Positions 54,003-63,476 of a DNA stretch of 64,000 bases are shown piece after piece (position 1 is the first letter of the stretch; each line of letters begins with the position of its first letter). The notes under the pieces were generated by a model. It saw only the letters and a list, made by a program, of their open reading frames with translations, had not been told where the DNA came from and did not search any database. Position numbers and translations under genes: made by a program. Source of the DNA: Azotobacter vinelandii (lineage in GTDB: Bacteria; Pseudomonadota; Gammaproteobacteria; Pseudomonadales; Pseudomonadaceae); NCBI RefSeq assembly GCF_001571105.1, contig NZ_BCTD01000011.1, one strand, 5' to 3'.

Positions 54003-57000
54003 TCAGAAATCCCGCTTGTAGAAGATGTCCAGCGAGCTGGCCAGGCCGCTGGCCGCTTCCAGATACAGGCGGCGGGTCAACTGATAGCGCAGGGCGATGC
54101 TGTTCATCGGCTCGAACACGCCGACCCCATAGACCAGACTTAGCCGCTCGGACAGCTTGCCGCTGGCCACCACGCTGGTGTCCGTGCCGCTGCCCTGGGT
54201 GCCCAGCTCGAACTGCTCGATGCCGAGACTTTCCGCCAGGCCGCCGGTGAGCGAGGAACTGCCGGCCAGGCCGAGACCGAGCGCGGCGCTGGCCAGCAGA
54301 TTGCTGTCGCCACTGTCGCCGCTGCCCGGCGCACGGCCCAGCAGCAGGTAGGAGAGAGCCTGCTCCTGACTCATCGCCGGCTCGCTGAACACATCGGTAC
54401 GCGGTTCCAGGACGTTGCCGCCGACCCGCAGGCCGGCCACCACGTCGTCGACCTTGCGGATCGCCTCGATGTCCAGGTAGGGCTGGTCGATCGGACCGAT
54501 GAACAGCAGGCGCGCCCGGCGGATGTCCAGGCGCTGGCCGTAGGCGCGGTAGCGGCCGTTGTTCAGGCTCAGCCCGCCGCGGGTGTCGAGGTTGTCGCCG
54601 ATGTGCAGGTGTCCGGCCAGGTCGGCGCTCAGGCCGAAACCGCTGAAGGTCAGCTTGTCCCGACCGACCTCGACCTGGACATCCATGCGCATGGCCAGTT
54701 GCTGGCGCGGCTTGACCTCGCGGCCGGCCACCACCGCGTCCCCGGAAACCCGGACGGTGGAAGCCGGCAGTTCGCGCAGGGTGATCGCCCCGCGCGGCAC
54801 GCCCAGCGTGCCGCTCAGGGCCAGTTGCCGCTCGTCCGCGGCGCCGGCCAGGCGCACCTGCAGGTCCGGCTCCACCTCCAGTTCGGCATAGGGTTGCACG
54901 CTCACCGGCAGACGATTGCCGCGGATGCGCAAATCCAGCTCCAGCGCCCGGCCCCAGTCGAGCGTGCCGTCGAGACTGCCGCGCCCCTGCCCGCCGCTGC
55001 GCCAGCCGCCGCTCAGGCGCAGACTGTCGCCGGCGATCTGCGCCTGCAGCGCGAGATCCTCGATGCGGATCGGCAACTCGCTGCCGGCGACCAGTCCGCC
55101 GCGCAGATCCAGGCGACCCTCGACCTGCGGCTGCAACAGGCTGCCGCGCAGCCTGCCACTGCCGTCCAGCGTGCCCTCCAGTTCCTCGACCGGATCGGCG
55201 AAAGGTTGCAGCACTCCCAGCTTCAGCCCGTTCAGGGCGAACTGACCGGAAATCGGCTTGTCCTTGCCGCGCGGATCGATCTGCGCGCGGACCTCCAGTT
55301 CGCCCAGTTGCGGCCCGGCGAAGGCCAGGCGGACATCGACGCGCCGTGGCTGCAGACGGCTGTCGAGGAGCAGTTCGCGGTAGGGGAAATCCTGCCAGCG
55401 GCCCTGCTTACGCAGGCGCAGCACGCCGTTGCCGGCGTCCAGGCGGATCTGCCCGCGCGGCCCGGCGGCCGGCAGGTCGAGCTGCAACTCGCCGTTCAGG
55501 CTGCCCTGCCAGGCGAAATCCTCGGGCAGGAAGGCGGCCAGGCTGTCCAGGGGGAAGTCGCGCAGCCGGTAGTTCAGCCGGGGCTCCGGCAACAGGCGCT
55601 GCTCCTCGCCGCAGAGGCTCGCCGCGCCGGAACGCCAGCAATGCGCACCCAGGTTCAGCCGGCCGTCGGCCAGGCGTTCGAGACGCGCCGGCGCCTGCAG
55701 GCGCCAGTCCTGGGCGCCGCTGCGCAACTGGCCGCGGCTCAGCCGGCCGCGCCAGTTCCAGCCCTTGGCCAGCTCCTCCAGGCGGCCGTCGAGGGCCAGC
55801 GCCAGTTCCAGTTGCGGGCCGGAAAGCTCCAGGCTCAGGTTCTGCGCGCGCCGATCGCCCTGCCCCTGCGCCTGCAGCCGGCCCAGGCTGGTCGTCCCCG
55901 CCTGGATGCCTTCGGCGTCCAGGCTCAGGCGACCGCGCTGGGCGGCGTCGAGGCTGCCAGCCAGGGTCAGCTTGTCCAAGCGCTGGTCGCCCAGGCGCAG
56001 CCGGCGGGCGTTCAGCGCCAGCTCGCCCTGCGGCGACTTCAGGCTGCCGGCAAGGTCGAGACGGCCCTCGGCGCTACCCTGCAGGCCCGGCCAGAGCTGG
56101 CCCAGTTGCGGCATGGCCAGTTCCAGACGGCCGCGCAGGCGCTCGTCGAGCCGCCCGCTGCCCTGGATGCGGTTGGCGCCGAGCGCCAGGTCGAGCCTGG
56201 CCAGCTCCCAGGCGGCGTCCTCGCCCTTCGCCTCGAGCAGCAAGCGCGTCCGCTGGCCGCGCAACTGCCCGGAAAGATCGATACTGGCGTCCAGTTGCAG
56301 GCGGCCGTCGCGGAACCGGCCCCGGCTCTTCAGCGGCCCGCCGAGACGGCCGTTCAGCTCGGCCAGCCAGTAGGCGGGATCGAATCCGCTCAGGCGCAGA
56401 TCGGCGTTCCAGTCGACGCCGTCGGCGAAACCCAGGCCGAGCGAGCCCTCTGCCCGGCCCTGGCCGGCGACCAGCTTGAGCTGCGGCAGATGCAGTTGGG
56501 CGAGGTCGCCGCTCAGCGGGCTGGTCAGGCTGAAGGGACCGGCCGGCCCTTCGAAGTTGGCCGCGAAATTGCCGAGGTAGCCACCGTCCCGGTAGGACAG
56601 TTCGCCATCGAAGCGCTTGAGCTTCACCGCCGGCTCCTCGATGGCCGGGTAGAGCCGCCGCCAGGGGAAGTCCCGCCAGGCGACGCGCAACTCGCCGGCC
56701 AGCCCCTGGCTCCAGGCCAGACGGCCGGACAGATCGACGCGCTGCTGGCCGCCGGCGTCCAGGCGAAGTCTGGAAAGCTCCGCGCCCTCGGCCGTCACCC
56801 GGCCGCGCAGGGCCAGCGCCACGGCGCCGCCCTCGCCCGGCAGGCTGGCGTCGCCCTGTACCACGTAGCCGTCGTGCAGGTCGCCATCGATACCGAGCTC
56901 GATCCGCTCCAGACGCAGGGTGTCCGGCAGTCCGGCGATCGCCTGGAGGCCTTCGGCGCTCAACTTCAGGCTGGCCGGGAGCCGCTCGGCGAGCGGCTGC

Positions 57001-57701
57001 AGTTCGCCGCTCAGCCGGCCGCTCAGATAGCCCTGGCTATCGGCCTGCAAATGCAGGCTGCCCTGCAGATCGCCCTCCACCTGCAGGCCCAGCGTCCAGG
57101 ACTGGCCCTCCGGCGCCGGCAGGCGCAGATCGCCGCCGGCGCTCAGCGGCCAGGCCCCCGTGGGGACGAGGCGGCCCTGCAGGTTCACGCCCAGGTCGTC
57201 GCGGCGGGCTTCGAGCGCATCGATGCGGATGCCCTCGGCGTCCCACTGCGCGGCGAGCCGCAGGTCCTGCGCCTGTTCGCCACCGTTCAGCAGCAGCCGG
57301 CCGACCCGCGCCTCGCCGAGGCGGACTCGCAGCGGCAGCTTCAGTTCCGGCAGCCGCAGCGGGCCGTCGCCCGCCGTCGTCTCCTCGCCCGGCGGCAGTT
57401 CCAGGCTCACCTGTCCGGCGGCCAGGCGGTCCACGCACAGGCTCAGCCCCAGCAGGCAACTCGGGCGCCAGGCGAATTCGACGGCGTTCAGCGCCACGCT
57501 CCGCCCGTCCAGCCGCCAGTCCAGCCGTTCGGCCCGCCAGGTACCGGCGAGACGCCCGGAAAACGCTTCCACCTGCAGTCCCGGCACCCGCGCCAGCAGC
57601 CAGCGGCTGCCGGCGCCCGTGCCGAGCAGCAGGGCCAGCGCGGCCAGCAGCAGTGCCAGTCCCGCCAGCAGGCCGTACAGTGCCAGTCTCAGGCTTCTCA
57701 T
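54003..57701 (-). CDS. tamB: TamB, inner-membrane translocation/assembly protein
   Basis: 1232-residue AsmA-like beta-taco protein, anchored by one N-terminal helix (MRSLRLALYGLLAGLALLLAALALLLGTGAG). It works with TamA to move outer-membrane proteins and phospholipids across the periplasm. The long mid-section is a repetitive beta-strand structure with an odd wealth of LQARL/DLSGQL-like strands. The C-terminal DUF490 ends KRDF, with the usual final Phe. I start at ATG 57701, which overlaps tamA by 4 bp (ATGA); the longer frame to 57884 lies within tamA. Confidence 0.93.
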   Translation of the reverse strand: MRSLRLALYGLLAGLALLLAALALLLGTGAGSRWLLARVPGLQVEAFSGRLAGTWRAERLDWRLDGRSVALNAVEFAWRPSCLLGLSLCVDRLAAGQVSLELPPGEETTAGDGPLRLPELKLPLRVRLGEARVGRLLLNGGEQAQDLRLAAQWDAEGIRIDALEARRDDLGVNLQGRLVPTGAWPLSAGGDLRLPAPEGQSWTLGLQVEGDLQGSLHLQADSQGYLSGRLSGELQPLAERLPASLKLSAEGLQAIAGLPDTLRLERIELGIDGDLHDGYVVQGDASLPGEGGAVALALRGRVTAEGAELSRLRLDAGGQQRVDLSGRLAWSQGLAGELRVAWRDFPWRRLYPAIEEPAVKLKRFDGELSYRDGGYLGNFAANFEGPAGPFSLTSPLSGDLAQLHLPQLKLVAGQGRAEGSLGLGFADGVDWNADLRLSGFDPAYWLAELNGRLGGPLKSRGRFRDGRLQLDASIDLSGQLRGQRTRLLLEAKGEDAAWELARLDLALGANRIQGSGRLDERLRGRLELAMPQLGQLWPGLQGSAEGRLDLAGSLKSPQGELALNARRLRLGDQRLDKLTLAGSLDAAQRGRLSLDAEGIQAGTTSLGRLQAQGQGDRRAQNLSLELSGPQLELALALDGRLEELAKGWNWRGRLSRGQLRSGAQDWRLQAPARLERLADGRLNLGAHCWRSGAASLCGEEQRLLPEPRLNYRLRDFPLDSLAAFLPEDFAWQGSLNGELQLDLPAAGPRGQIRLDAGNGVLRLRKQGRWQDFPYRELLLDSRLQPRRVDVRLAFAGPQLGELEVRAQIDPRGKDKPISGQFALNGLKLGVLQPFADPVEELEGTLDGSGRLRGSLLQPQVEGRLDLRGGLVAGSELPIRIEDLALQAQIAGDSLRLSGGWRSGGQGRGSLDGTLDWGRALELDLRIRGNRLPVSVQPYAELEVEPDLQVRLAGAADERQLALSGTLGVPRGAITLRELPASTVRVSGDAVVAGREVKPRQQLAMRMDVQVEVGRDKLTFSGFGLSADLAGHLHIGDNLDTRGGLSLNNGRYRAYGQRLDIRRARLLFIGPIDQPYLDIEAIRKVDDVVAGLRVGGNVLEPRTDVFSEPAMSQEQALSYLLLGRAPGSGDSGDSNLLASAALGLGLAGSSSLTGGLAESLGIEQFELGTQGSGTDTSVVASGKLSERLSLVYGVGVFEPMNSIALRYQLTRRLYLEAASGLASSLDIFYKRDF

Positions 57702-59422
57702 AGTTCCGGTCCCATGGAGAAGTGCAGACGGAAGCTGCCGTCGTCGATCCCGTGGGCCAGGTCGACCCGCAGCGGGCCGACCGGCGACACCCAGCGCACG
57801 CCGAAGCCCGCACTGGTCTTGAGACTGGGCGAACTCTTGGAGTTGAAGGCGTTGCCCTGGTCGACGAAGGTGGCGACCCGCCACTTGTCGCGTAGTTCGT
57901 ACTGGTATTCCAGGCTGCCGGCGATCATGTAACGACCGCCGATGTGGTCGCCATCGGAGTTGGTCGGCGACAGCGTCTGATACTCGTAGCCGCGCACGCT
58001 CTGATCGCCGCCGGCGAAGAAACGCAGCGATGGCGGTACCGTGGTGTACTCATCGGTGAAGTTGCCGCCGAACTGCAGCCGACCGAGCAGACGGTGCCGC
58101 CCCGCCAGGGTGGTCAGGCCCTTGAGCATGACCGAGCTGTAGATCAGGTTGGCGTCCGACAGCAGGGCCTCGCTGGCCGCGGCCATCTCCACCTGCAGGC
58201 GGTAGCCGCGGCTCGGGTCGAGGGGATGGTCGCTCTCCAGGTAGGAATAGGCCACGCCCGGCAACAGCAGGTTGCTCAGGCCGTTGTCGTCGCCGTAGCG
58301 GAACTCTTCGCGCTGCCATTTCAGCGAGAAGATCTGCTGCCAGCCATTGTCCAGCCGCCGGTGCCACTCCGGGCCGACCTTGAGCAGACGGCTGAGGGTA
58401 TCGGTATCGGCCAGTTCCTCGTACTGGTAGCCGCCGACGAAGCGCAGCTTGTCGGTCATCGGCGGATCGAGCGGGATGTCGTACCAGAGGCCGACGTTCT
58501 GTTTCGGCTGCGACAGCTCCATCTCCACGCCGTAGCTGTGCCCCTGGGGGTTGGCCCAGTGGCGCGTCCAGTTGGCCCGGCCGCGCGGGCCGACGTCGGT
58601 GGAGAAGCCGACGCCGATGCCGAAGCTGCGCGGCTTGCGCATCTGCAGATGGACCAGCACCGGTACCATCTCGCCGCTGACGCCGGCGGGATCGGCGTCG
58701 ACCCGCACACCTTCGAAATAACCGAGCGTCTGGAGATTGTCCTGCAGCTTGGCGATCTGCCCGGAATCGTAGGGGTCACCGGCCTGGAAAGGCACCACGC
58801 GCCGCATGAACGCCTCGTCGAACGGCGTCTCGCCCTGGAAGGTCACATCTCCCAGCCGGTAGCGCGGCCCACTGGCGTAGACCAGTTCGATATCGGCGAC
58901 ATTGGCGACCGGATCGATGAACAGGTGCTGGCGGGTGAAGTGGCCGGAAAAGAACCCCAGGCGCGACGCCTGGCTCTTGATGCTGCTCTTGACGCTCTCG
59001 TAGCGCCCATGGTTGAGCTGGGCGCCGGGCCTGAGGCGGGAGCTTTGCGGCACGCGGAAGGCTTCGAGCCGCGCCGCCGGTCCCTCGACGCGGATCTCCA
59101 CGCGGCGCAGGCGCACCGGTTCGCCGGGAACCACCCGCAGGACGAGGGTCGGCGAAGCACCGGGACGGACTTCGCTGGAAATCCTCGCATGGTAGAAGCC
59201 CAGCGCCTCGGCAGCGCTGCGGGCCTGTTCCTCGAGGGCCGGGGCGAGGCGGCGCAGGGTTTGCTCGTCGCGTTCGCCGAGGTCGCCGATATAGCCTTCG
59301 ATGTTCTCTTTCAAGCTGGCTTCGGCCGGCTCGACCCGCACTTCCAGTTTGGCCTGGGCGAACACTGCGGAGCCCCAGAACAGAAGCCCCAGGAACGTCC
59401 CTGTATGGATTGAAGCTCTCAT
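57698..59422 (-). CDS. tamA: TamA, outer-membrane Omp85-family assembly protein
   Basis: 574-residue Omp85 protein with a signal peptide (MRASIHTGTFLGLLFWGSAVFA), three POTRA domains (about 25-260) and a 16-strand barrel. The final region FGVRWVSPVGPLRVDLAHGIDDGSFRLHFSMGPEL is the Omp85 C-terminal barrel, with the VRGY-type lid loop (GGDQSVRGYEYQTLSP) before it. I start at ATG 59422; a GTG at 59440 is possible. It is the first gene of tamA-tamB and 74 bp from an upstream GNAT gene. Confidence 0.93.
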   Translation of the reverse strand: MRASIHTGTFLGLLFWGSAVFAQAKLEVRVEPAEASLKENIEGYIGDLGERDEQTLRRLAPALEEQARSAAEALGFYHARISSEVRPGASPTLVLRVVPGEPVRLRRVEIRVEGPAARLEAFRVPQSSRLRPGAQLNHGRYESVKSSIKSQASRLGFFSGHFTRQHLFIDPVANVADIELVYASGPRYRLGDVTFQGETPFDEAFMRRVVPFQAGDPYDSGQIAKLQDNLQTLGYFEGVRVDADPAGVSGEMVPVLVHLQMRKPRSFGIGVGFSTDVGPRGRANWTRHWANPQGHSYGVEMELSQPKQNVGLWYDIPLDPPMTDKLRFVGGYQYEELADTDTLSRLLKVGPEWHRRLDNGWQQIFSLKWQREEFRYGDDNGLSNLLLPGVAYSYLESDHPLDPSRGYRLQVEMAAASEALLSDANLIYSSVMLKGLTTLAGRHRLLGRLQFGGNFTDEYTTVPPSLRFFAGGDQSVRGYEYQTLSPTNSDGDHIGGRYMIAGSLEYQYELRDKWRVATFVDQGNAFNSKSSPSLKTSAGFGVRWVSPVGPLRVDLAHGIDDGSFRLHFSMGPEL

Positions 59423-59496
59423 GGCCGCGAATGCTAGCACGACTGTCCGAATGCTCCGACCGCGCTTACCGAAGGTTTACACGATGCGCATGACGG

Positions 59497-60135
59497 TCAG
59501 ATGCCCGCTTCCCTCAGCGGCTGCGGATTGGGATGGATCAGGATGTGCTCGCGCACCGGGCCCAGTTCGACCTGGCCGACCTCCTGGTAGCCCTGGCGAT
59601 GCAGGAAATCCAGATAGTGCGGGTCGCCGGTGTCGAGCACTATGCCGCGGGAGTTGCTGTCCCCGGCGCACCAGCGGTGCAGGGCTCCGAGCAGTTGCTC
59701 GCCGTAGTGCCGGCCCTGGAACTCCGGGCGCACGCCGATCAGGGGCAGGATGTGGTAGGCACCCGGTGGCAGGCAGGCGATCACCGCCTCGTGATAATCC
59801 AGGTAGCGGCGGGTACAACGGAAGCCGGCGGTGAGCAGCATGCGCATCCGCCAGCTCCAGCTTTCGGTGATTTCCAGACGGCGTTGCGGCGGGGAGATCA
59901 GCGCCACGCCGATCAGCCGCTCGCCGAGCAGCAGGCCGAGCGCCGGCAGATCGTCGGCGAAATGCCGGCCGAGCAGTTCGCGCACGGTGGCCCGCACCCG
60001 CTGTTCGTAGCCGGGGCGGTCGGACTCGAAGAGGTAGGCGAAAGTCGGCGTATGGCGATAGGCCTGGTAAAGCAGCGAGCAGGACTCGCGCAGATAGCCC
60101 CCGTCGATGAGGCGGACTTCGGCAGGCGCGGTCAT
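59497..60135 (-). CDS. GNAT family N-acetyltransferase
   Basis: 212-residue acetyltransferase. The acetyl-CoA loop RPEFQGRHYGEQLLGALHRWC (Q/R-x-x-G-x-G pattern, degenerate) is near residue 135. The GIVLDTGDPHYLDFLHRQGYQEVGQVEL segment follows as usual. I start at ATG 60135 because AGGAGG lies 8 bp upstream. The substrate is unknown. It is divergent from xthA and lies just upstream of tamA. Confidence 0.85.
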   Translation of the reverse strand: MTAPAEVRLIDGGYLRESCSLLYQAYRHTPTFAYLFESDRPGYEQRVRATVRELLGRHFADDLPALGLLLGERLIGVALISPPQRRLEITESWSWRMRMLLTAGFRCTRRYLDYHEAVIACLPPGAYHILPLIGVRPEFQGRHYGEQLLGALHRWCAGDSNSRGIVLDTGDPHYLDFLHRQGYQEVGQVELGPVREHILIHPNPQPLREAGI

Positions 60136-60271
60136 GGGCAGGGCCTCCTGGCAGCGGTTCGTTTCCACTTCCGTGCACGTTAGCACCGGCCCCCGCCGGC
60201 CGCCAGGCGGCTGGCCTGCCGCGGCATCGATCGGCTAGCATGGCTCCCCCCGCTTCGAACCGGCAGCCCCC

Positions 60272-61084
60272 ATGAAGATCGTCTCCTTCAATATCAACGG
60301 CCTGCGCGCCCGTCCGCATCAGCTCTCGGCGCTCATCGACAAGCATCGGCCGGATGTGATCGGCCTGCAGGAGACCAAGGTCGCCGACGAGCAATTCCCG
60401 CTCGAGCAGATCGGGGAACTGGGCTACCACGTGCACTACCACGGGCAGAAGGGCCACTACGGGGTCGCCCTGCTCTCCCGGCAGCCGCCGCTGGAGGTGC
60501 AAAAGGGCTTTCCCGACGACGGCGAGGACTCGCAGAAGCGCTTCATCTGGGGCGTCTACGCCGATGCCGCCGGGCAGCCGGTCACCGTGATGAACGGCTA
60601 TTTCCCGCAGGGCGAAAGCCGTGCCCATCCGCTGAAGTTTCCCGCCAAGACACGCTTCTATGCCGACCTGCAGGCCCTGCTGGAAAGCCGCTTCGATCCA
60701 GGCCAGCCCCTGGCGCTGATGGGCGACTTCAACATCGCCCCCGAGGACAGCGACATCGGCATCGGCGCGGAGAACGCCAGGCGCTGGCTGCGCACCGGCA
60801 AATGCAGCTTCCTGCCGGAAGAACGCGAATGGATGGCCCGGCTCAAGGACTGGGGCCTGCAGGACAGCTTCCGCGAATTGCACCCGCAGGCCTGCGACCG
60901 CTTCAGTTGGTTCGACTACCGCAGCCGCGGTTTCGAGGACGATCCCCGGCGCGGCCTGCGCATCGACCTGATCCTGACCTCCCGCGCCCTGCGCCCGCGC
61001 CTGCGCGCGGCCGACGTGGACTACGAACTGCGCGCCATGGACAAGCCCTCCGACCACGCGCCGGTCTGGCTGGAGCTCGACTGA
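60272..61084 (+). CDS. xthA: Exodeoxyribonuclease III
   Basis: 270-residue base-excision-repair AP endonuclease/3' exonuclease. Motifs are MKIVSFNINGLRAR at the start, LQETKV (metal Glu), GDFNIAPEDSDIG and the C-terminal DHAPVWLELD (catalytic Asp-His). The length is normal. xthA near tamA-tamB is an order I recall from P. aeruginosa. Confidence 0.95.
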   Translation: MKIVSFNINGLRARPHQLSALIDKHRPDVIGLQETKVADEQFPLEQIGELGYHVHYHGQKGHYGVALLSRQPPLEVQKGFPDDGEDSQKRFIWGVYADAAGQPVTVMNGYFPQGESRAHPLKFPAKTRFYADLQALLESRFDPGQPLALMGDFNIAPEDSDIGIGAENARRWLRTGKCSFLPEEREWMARLKDWGLQDSFRELHPQACDRFSWFDYRSRGFEDDPRRGLRIDLILTSRALRPRLRAADVDYELRAMDKPSDHAPVWLELD

Positions 61085-61218
61085 CGACCGCGGCCGCGAA
61101 CGGCCTCGCAGCCGGGCATGCCGGCCCGCGTCGTCCGCCAATCGTCATACAAGTGCAACCGAACGGACTTATTCTCGCGCGATCCGCCCACCGGAAGTAG
61201 CAAGGAGGTGCCCACCCC

Positions 61219-62595
61219 ATGTTGCGTGCCCTGCCTCCGCCTGCCCGCCTTTCGCGAATCCCGCTCCTCTCCCCGCTGCTCGTCCTGCTCTGTTGCCTGC
61301 CGTGGGGCATGGCGGCGGCACAGCCGGTACCTGCCGGGCAGGCTCCCGTGCTGCGCATCCAGGGCTCCAACACCATCGGCGCCGAACTCGTCCCGGCCCT
61401 GGTGGCCGGCCTGTTCGAGCAGCAAGGCCTGCGCGAAGTGCGCATCGAGGATGGCGAATCGCCGAACGAACGGCGCGTGCTGGGCCTGGATGCCCAGGGC
61501 CGGCTCCTGCAGGCACGGATCAGCGCCCATGGTTCCGGCACCGGCTTCGCCGCCCTGCGCGATGGCAGCGCCGACATCGCCGCCTCCTCGCGGCCGATCA
61601 AGGACAGCGAGGCCGCCGCGCTGGCGGCCCTGGGCGACATGCGCGGTCCGCAAGCCGAACAGGTGATCGCCATCGACGGCCTGGCGGTCATCCTCCACCC
61701 GGACAACCCGCTGCGCGTCCTCGGCCTCGAACAGGTGGCCCGGGTGTTCGCCGGCGAAGTGAAGACCTGGGAAAAGCTCGGCGGACGCGGCGGCCCCATT
61801 CGGCTGTACGCCCGCGACGCCCGCTCGGGCACCTTCGACACCTTCCACGAACTGGTGCTCGAGCCCTGGGGCAAGACGCTCGATGCCGACGCCCGGCGCT
61901 TCGAATCGAGCGCCGAGTTGTCCGCCTCGGTCAGCCGGGACCCTGCCGGCATCGGCTTCATCGGCCTGCCCTACGTGCGCGAGGCCAGGGCCCTGGCGAT
62001 CTCCGCCGGCGAATCCCGGCCGATGCCGCCCGAGCCCGCGCTGGTCGCCACCGAGGACTACCCCCTGTCGCGCCGCCTGTTCCTCTATGAGCGGCCGCGG
62101 CAACCCGACACCTGGAGCCGTGCCCTGATCGAATTCGCCCAGAGCCCGCGCGGGCAGGAACTGGTCGAGCGGAACGGCTTCGTCGCGCAGAAAGTGCAGG
62201 CGGTGCGCATCGCCCCCCACGCCGACATGCCGCCGGCCTACCAGCAACTGGCCCGCCACGCGCGGCGCCTGTCGGTGAACTTCCGCTTCCAGGAAGGCAG
62301 CGCCCTGCTCGACAACAAGGCGCTCCGCGATGTCGAGCGCGTACTCGCCTACCTGCGCGAGCACGGTAAGCTGGAGAATTCGCTGGCGCTGGTCGGCTTC
62401 GGCGATCCCAAGCAGGACCCGGAGCGCAGCACCCTGCTGTCGAAGTTGCGAGCGCTGGCGGTGCGCCGCGAACTGGCCAGGGGCGGCGCGACCTTCCGTG
62501 AGATCATCGGACTCGGCGACGCCCTGCCGGTGGCGGACAACGGCAGCGAGGAAGGCCGGCTCAAGAACCGCCGGGTCGAGGTCTGGGTGCATTGA
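61219..62595 (+). CDS. PstS-like substrate-binding / OmpA fusion protein
   Basis: 458-residue exported protein with a signal peptide ending near residue 34. Residues about 40-320 form a phosphate/PstS-like type-II periplasmic-binding fold (LRIQGSNTIGAELVPALVAGLF, the T/S-G-S start, and DIAASSRPIKDSEAAAL, and SGTFDTFHELVL). Residues about 340-458 are an OmpA peptidoglycan-binding domain (VNFRFQEGSALLDNKALRDVERV ... LVGFGDPKQDPERSTLLSKLRALAVRRELARGG ... GRLKNRRVEVWV). AAGGAGGTG lies 7 bp before ATG 61219. It may hold phosphate or a related ligand near the cell wall. No PHO box was found upstream. Confidence 0.85.
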   Translation: MLRALPPPARLSRIPLLSPLLVLLCCLPWGMAAAQPVPAGQAPVLRIQGSNTIGAELVPALVAGLFEQQGLREVRIEDGESPNERRVLGLDAQGRLLQARISAHGSGTGFAALRDGSADIAASSRPIKDSEAAALAALGDMRGPQAEQVIAIDGLAVILHPDNPLRVLGLEQVARVFAGEVKTWEKLGGRGGPIRLYARDARSGTFDTFHELVLEPWGKTLDADARRFESSAELSASVSRDPAGIGFIGLPYVREARALAISAGESRPMPPEPALVATEDYPLSRRLFLYERPRQPDTWSRALIEFAQSPRGQELVERNGFVAQKVQAVRIAPHADMPPAYQQLARHARRLSVNFRFQEGSALLDNKALRDVERVLAYLREHGKLENSLALVGFGDPKQDPERSTLLSKLRALAVRRELARGGATFREIIGLGDALPVADNGSEEGRLKNRRVEVWVH

Positions 62596-62789
62596 AACCC
62601 GCCCCTTTCAATTTCATGATGACTTCAACCCCGGCCCTGTCTGGTCTGTGCTGAGACCCACCCCAGCGAGTTTTCAGCAGGGATGAGCGAGTTCAGCATG
62701 GAGCCGGTGCTTACTTTGACTGGCACCGCTTTCCGCTCGCTGGGCTCTTGCTTGGCACTTGGAAACCGGGCCGTTCCCAAGGAGTCGTC
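62596..62789. other. Short region before the integrase fragment
   Basis: 194 bp. It carries an imperfect direct repeat, AGCGAGTTTTCAGCAGGG and AGCGAGTTCAGCATGG, at 62665-62682 and 62686-62701. The boundary of the mobile element should lie here or just upstream, but no tRNA end or duplicated att sequence was seen. Confidence 0.4.
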
Positions 62790-63050
62790 ATGGCCAGGCT
62801 CAAGCTCACCAAGTCCGTCGTGGACGCCGCGCAACCCCAGGCGCAGGCCGTCGAGTTGCGGGATACCCAGGTGCCCGGTTTCCTCTGCAAGATCACACCG
62901 ACCGGGCGCAAGGTGTTCATGCTCCAGTACCGCACCAACGCGGGCGAACGCCGCAAGCCCGCGCTGGGCCTGTTCGGGGAGTTGACCGTCGAACAGGCGC
63001 GCTCCTTGGCGCAGGACTGGCTGGCCGAGATTCGCTGGGGCGGCGACCCT
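62790..63050 (+). pseudogene. N-terminal fragment of a tyrosine recombinase (integrase)
   Basis: About 87 codons from ATG 62790 (GGAG 7 bp upstream) encode a DUF4102-like DNA-binding arm typical of integrases of genomic islands (RLKLTKSVVDAAQPQAQ, LRDTQVPGFLCKITPTGRKVF, PALGLFGELTVEQARSLAQDW). After GGDP the reading frame becomes meaningless and runs on to a stop at 63350. The catalytic core is missing. The break at about 63050 is where the coiled-coil fragment starts in another frame. Confidence 0.85.
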
Positions 63051-63340
63051 GTGCGATGCGCAGTCTCAGGAACTGGAACAGATCAAGGCGGCAGCGGCGA
63101 ACGCCGAACAAGTGCACCAGCAGGCCGCCCAACAGGCAGCCGAAGCGCTCGTCGCCCTGCGCGCCGAACTGGCCATGCAGACCGCCAGGGCCAGCCAAGC
63201 CGATGCACTACGGCAGGAGCTGGACATGGCCCAGGCCGACGCCGCACAAGCGCGCGGACACGCAGCGGAACTGGCCGGCAAGCTCGCCCAGGCCGACGCA
63301 CAGAATGCCGAACTGCTGGTGCGGCTGGGTCACCGAAGGC
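63049..63340 (+). pseudogene. KfrA-like coiled-coil fragment
   Basis: In the frame one base out from the integrase piece, about 95 codons read LCDAQSQELEQIKAAAANAEQ, then a long Ala/Gln/Leu coiled coil (ALVALRAELAMQTARASQADALR ... ELAGKLAQADAQNAELLVRLGH). This looks like the helical tail of a KfrA-type plasmid DNA-binding protein. There is no start, ribosome-binding site or N-terminal DNA-binding domain, and the composition changes abruptly after LLVRL (about 63335). The frame stays open to 63831 but is not credible there. I am unsure of the family name. Confidence 0.5.
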
Positions 63341-63476
63341 GAAGCGGTAGCAGCACAGGCATGGTCGTCCGCCAGCCATGCGAGTGCGCCGACCCACGCC
63401 ATCGTCATGACGTGCGCGTGCAGCGCGACTGCATCCGACGCGGCATCGCGCGTGCCTCCAAACCGCGCAGGTTCCA

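Noticed and set aside
54603..57932. 1109-codon frame on the plus strand over tamB
   Set aside because: Antisense shadow of tamB with an extremely Ala/Gln-biased composition.
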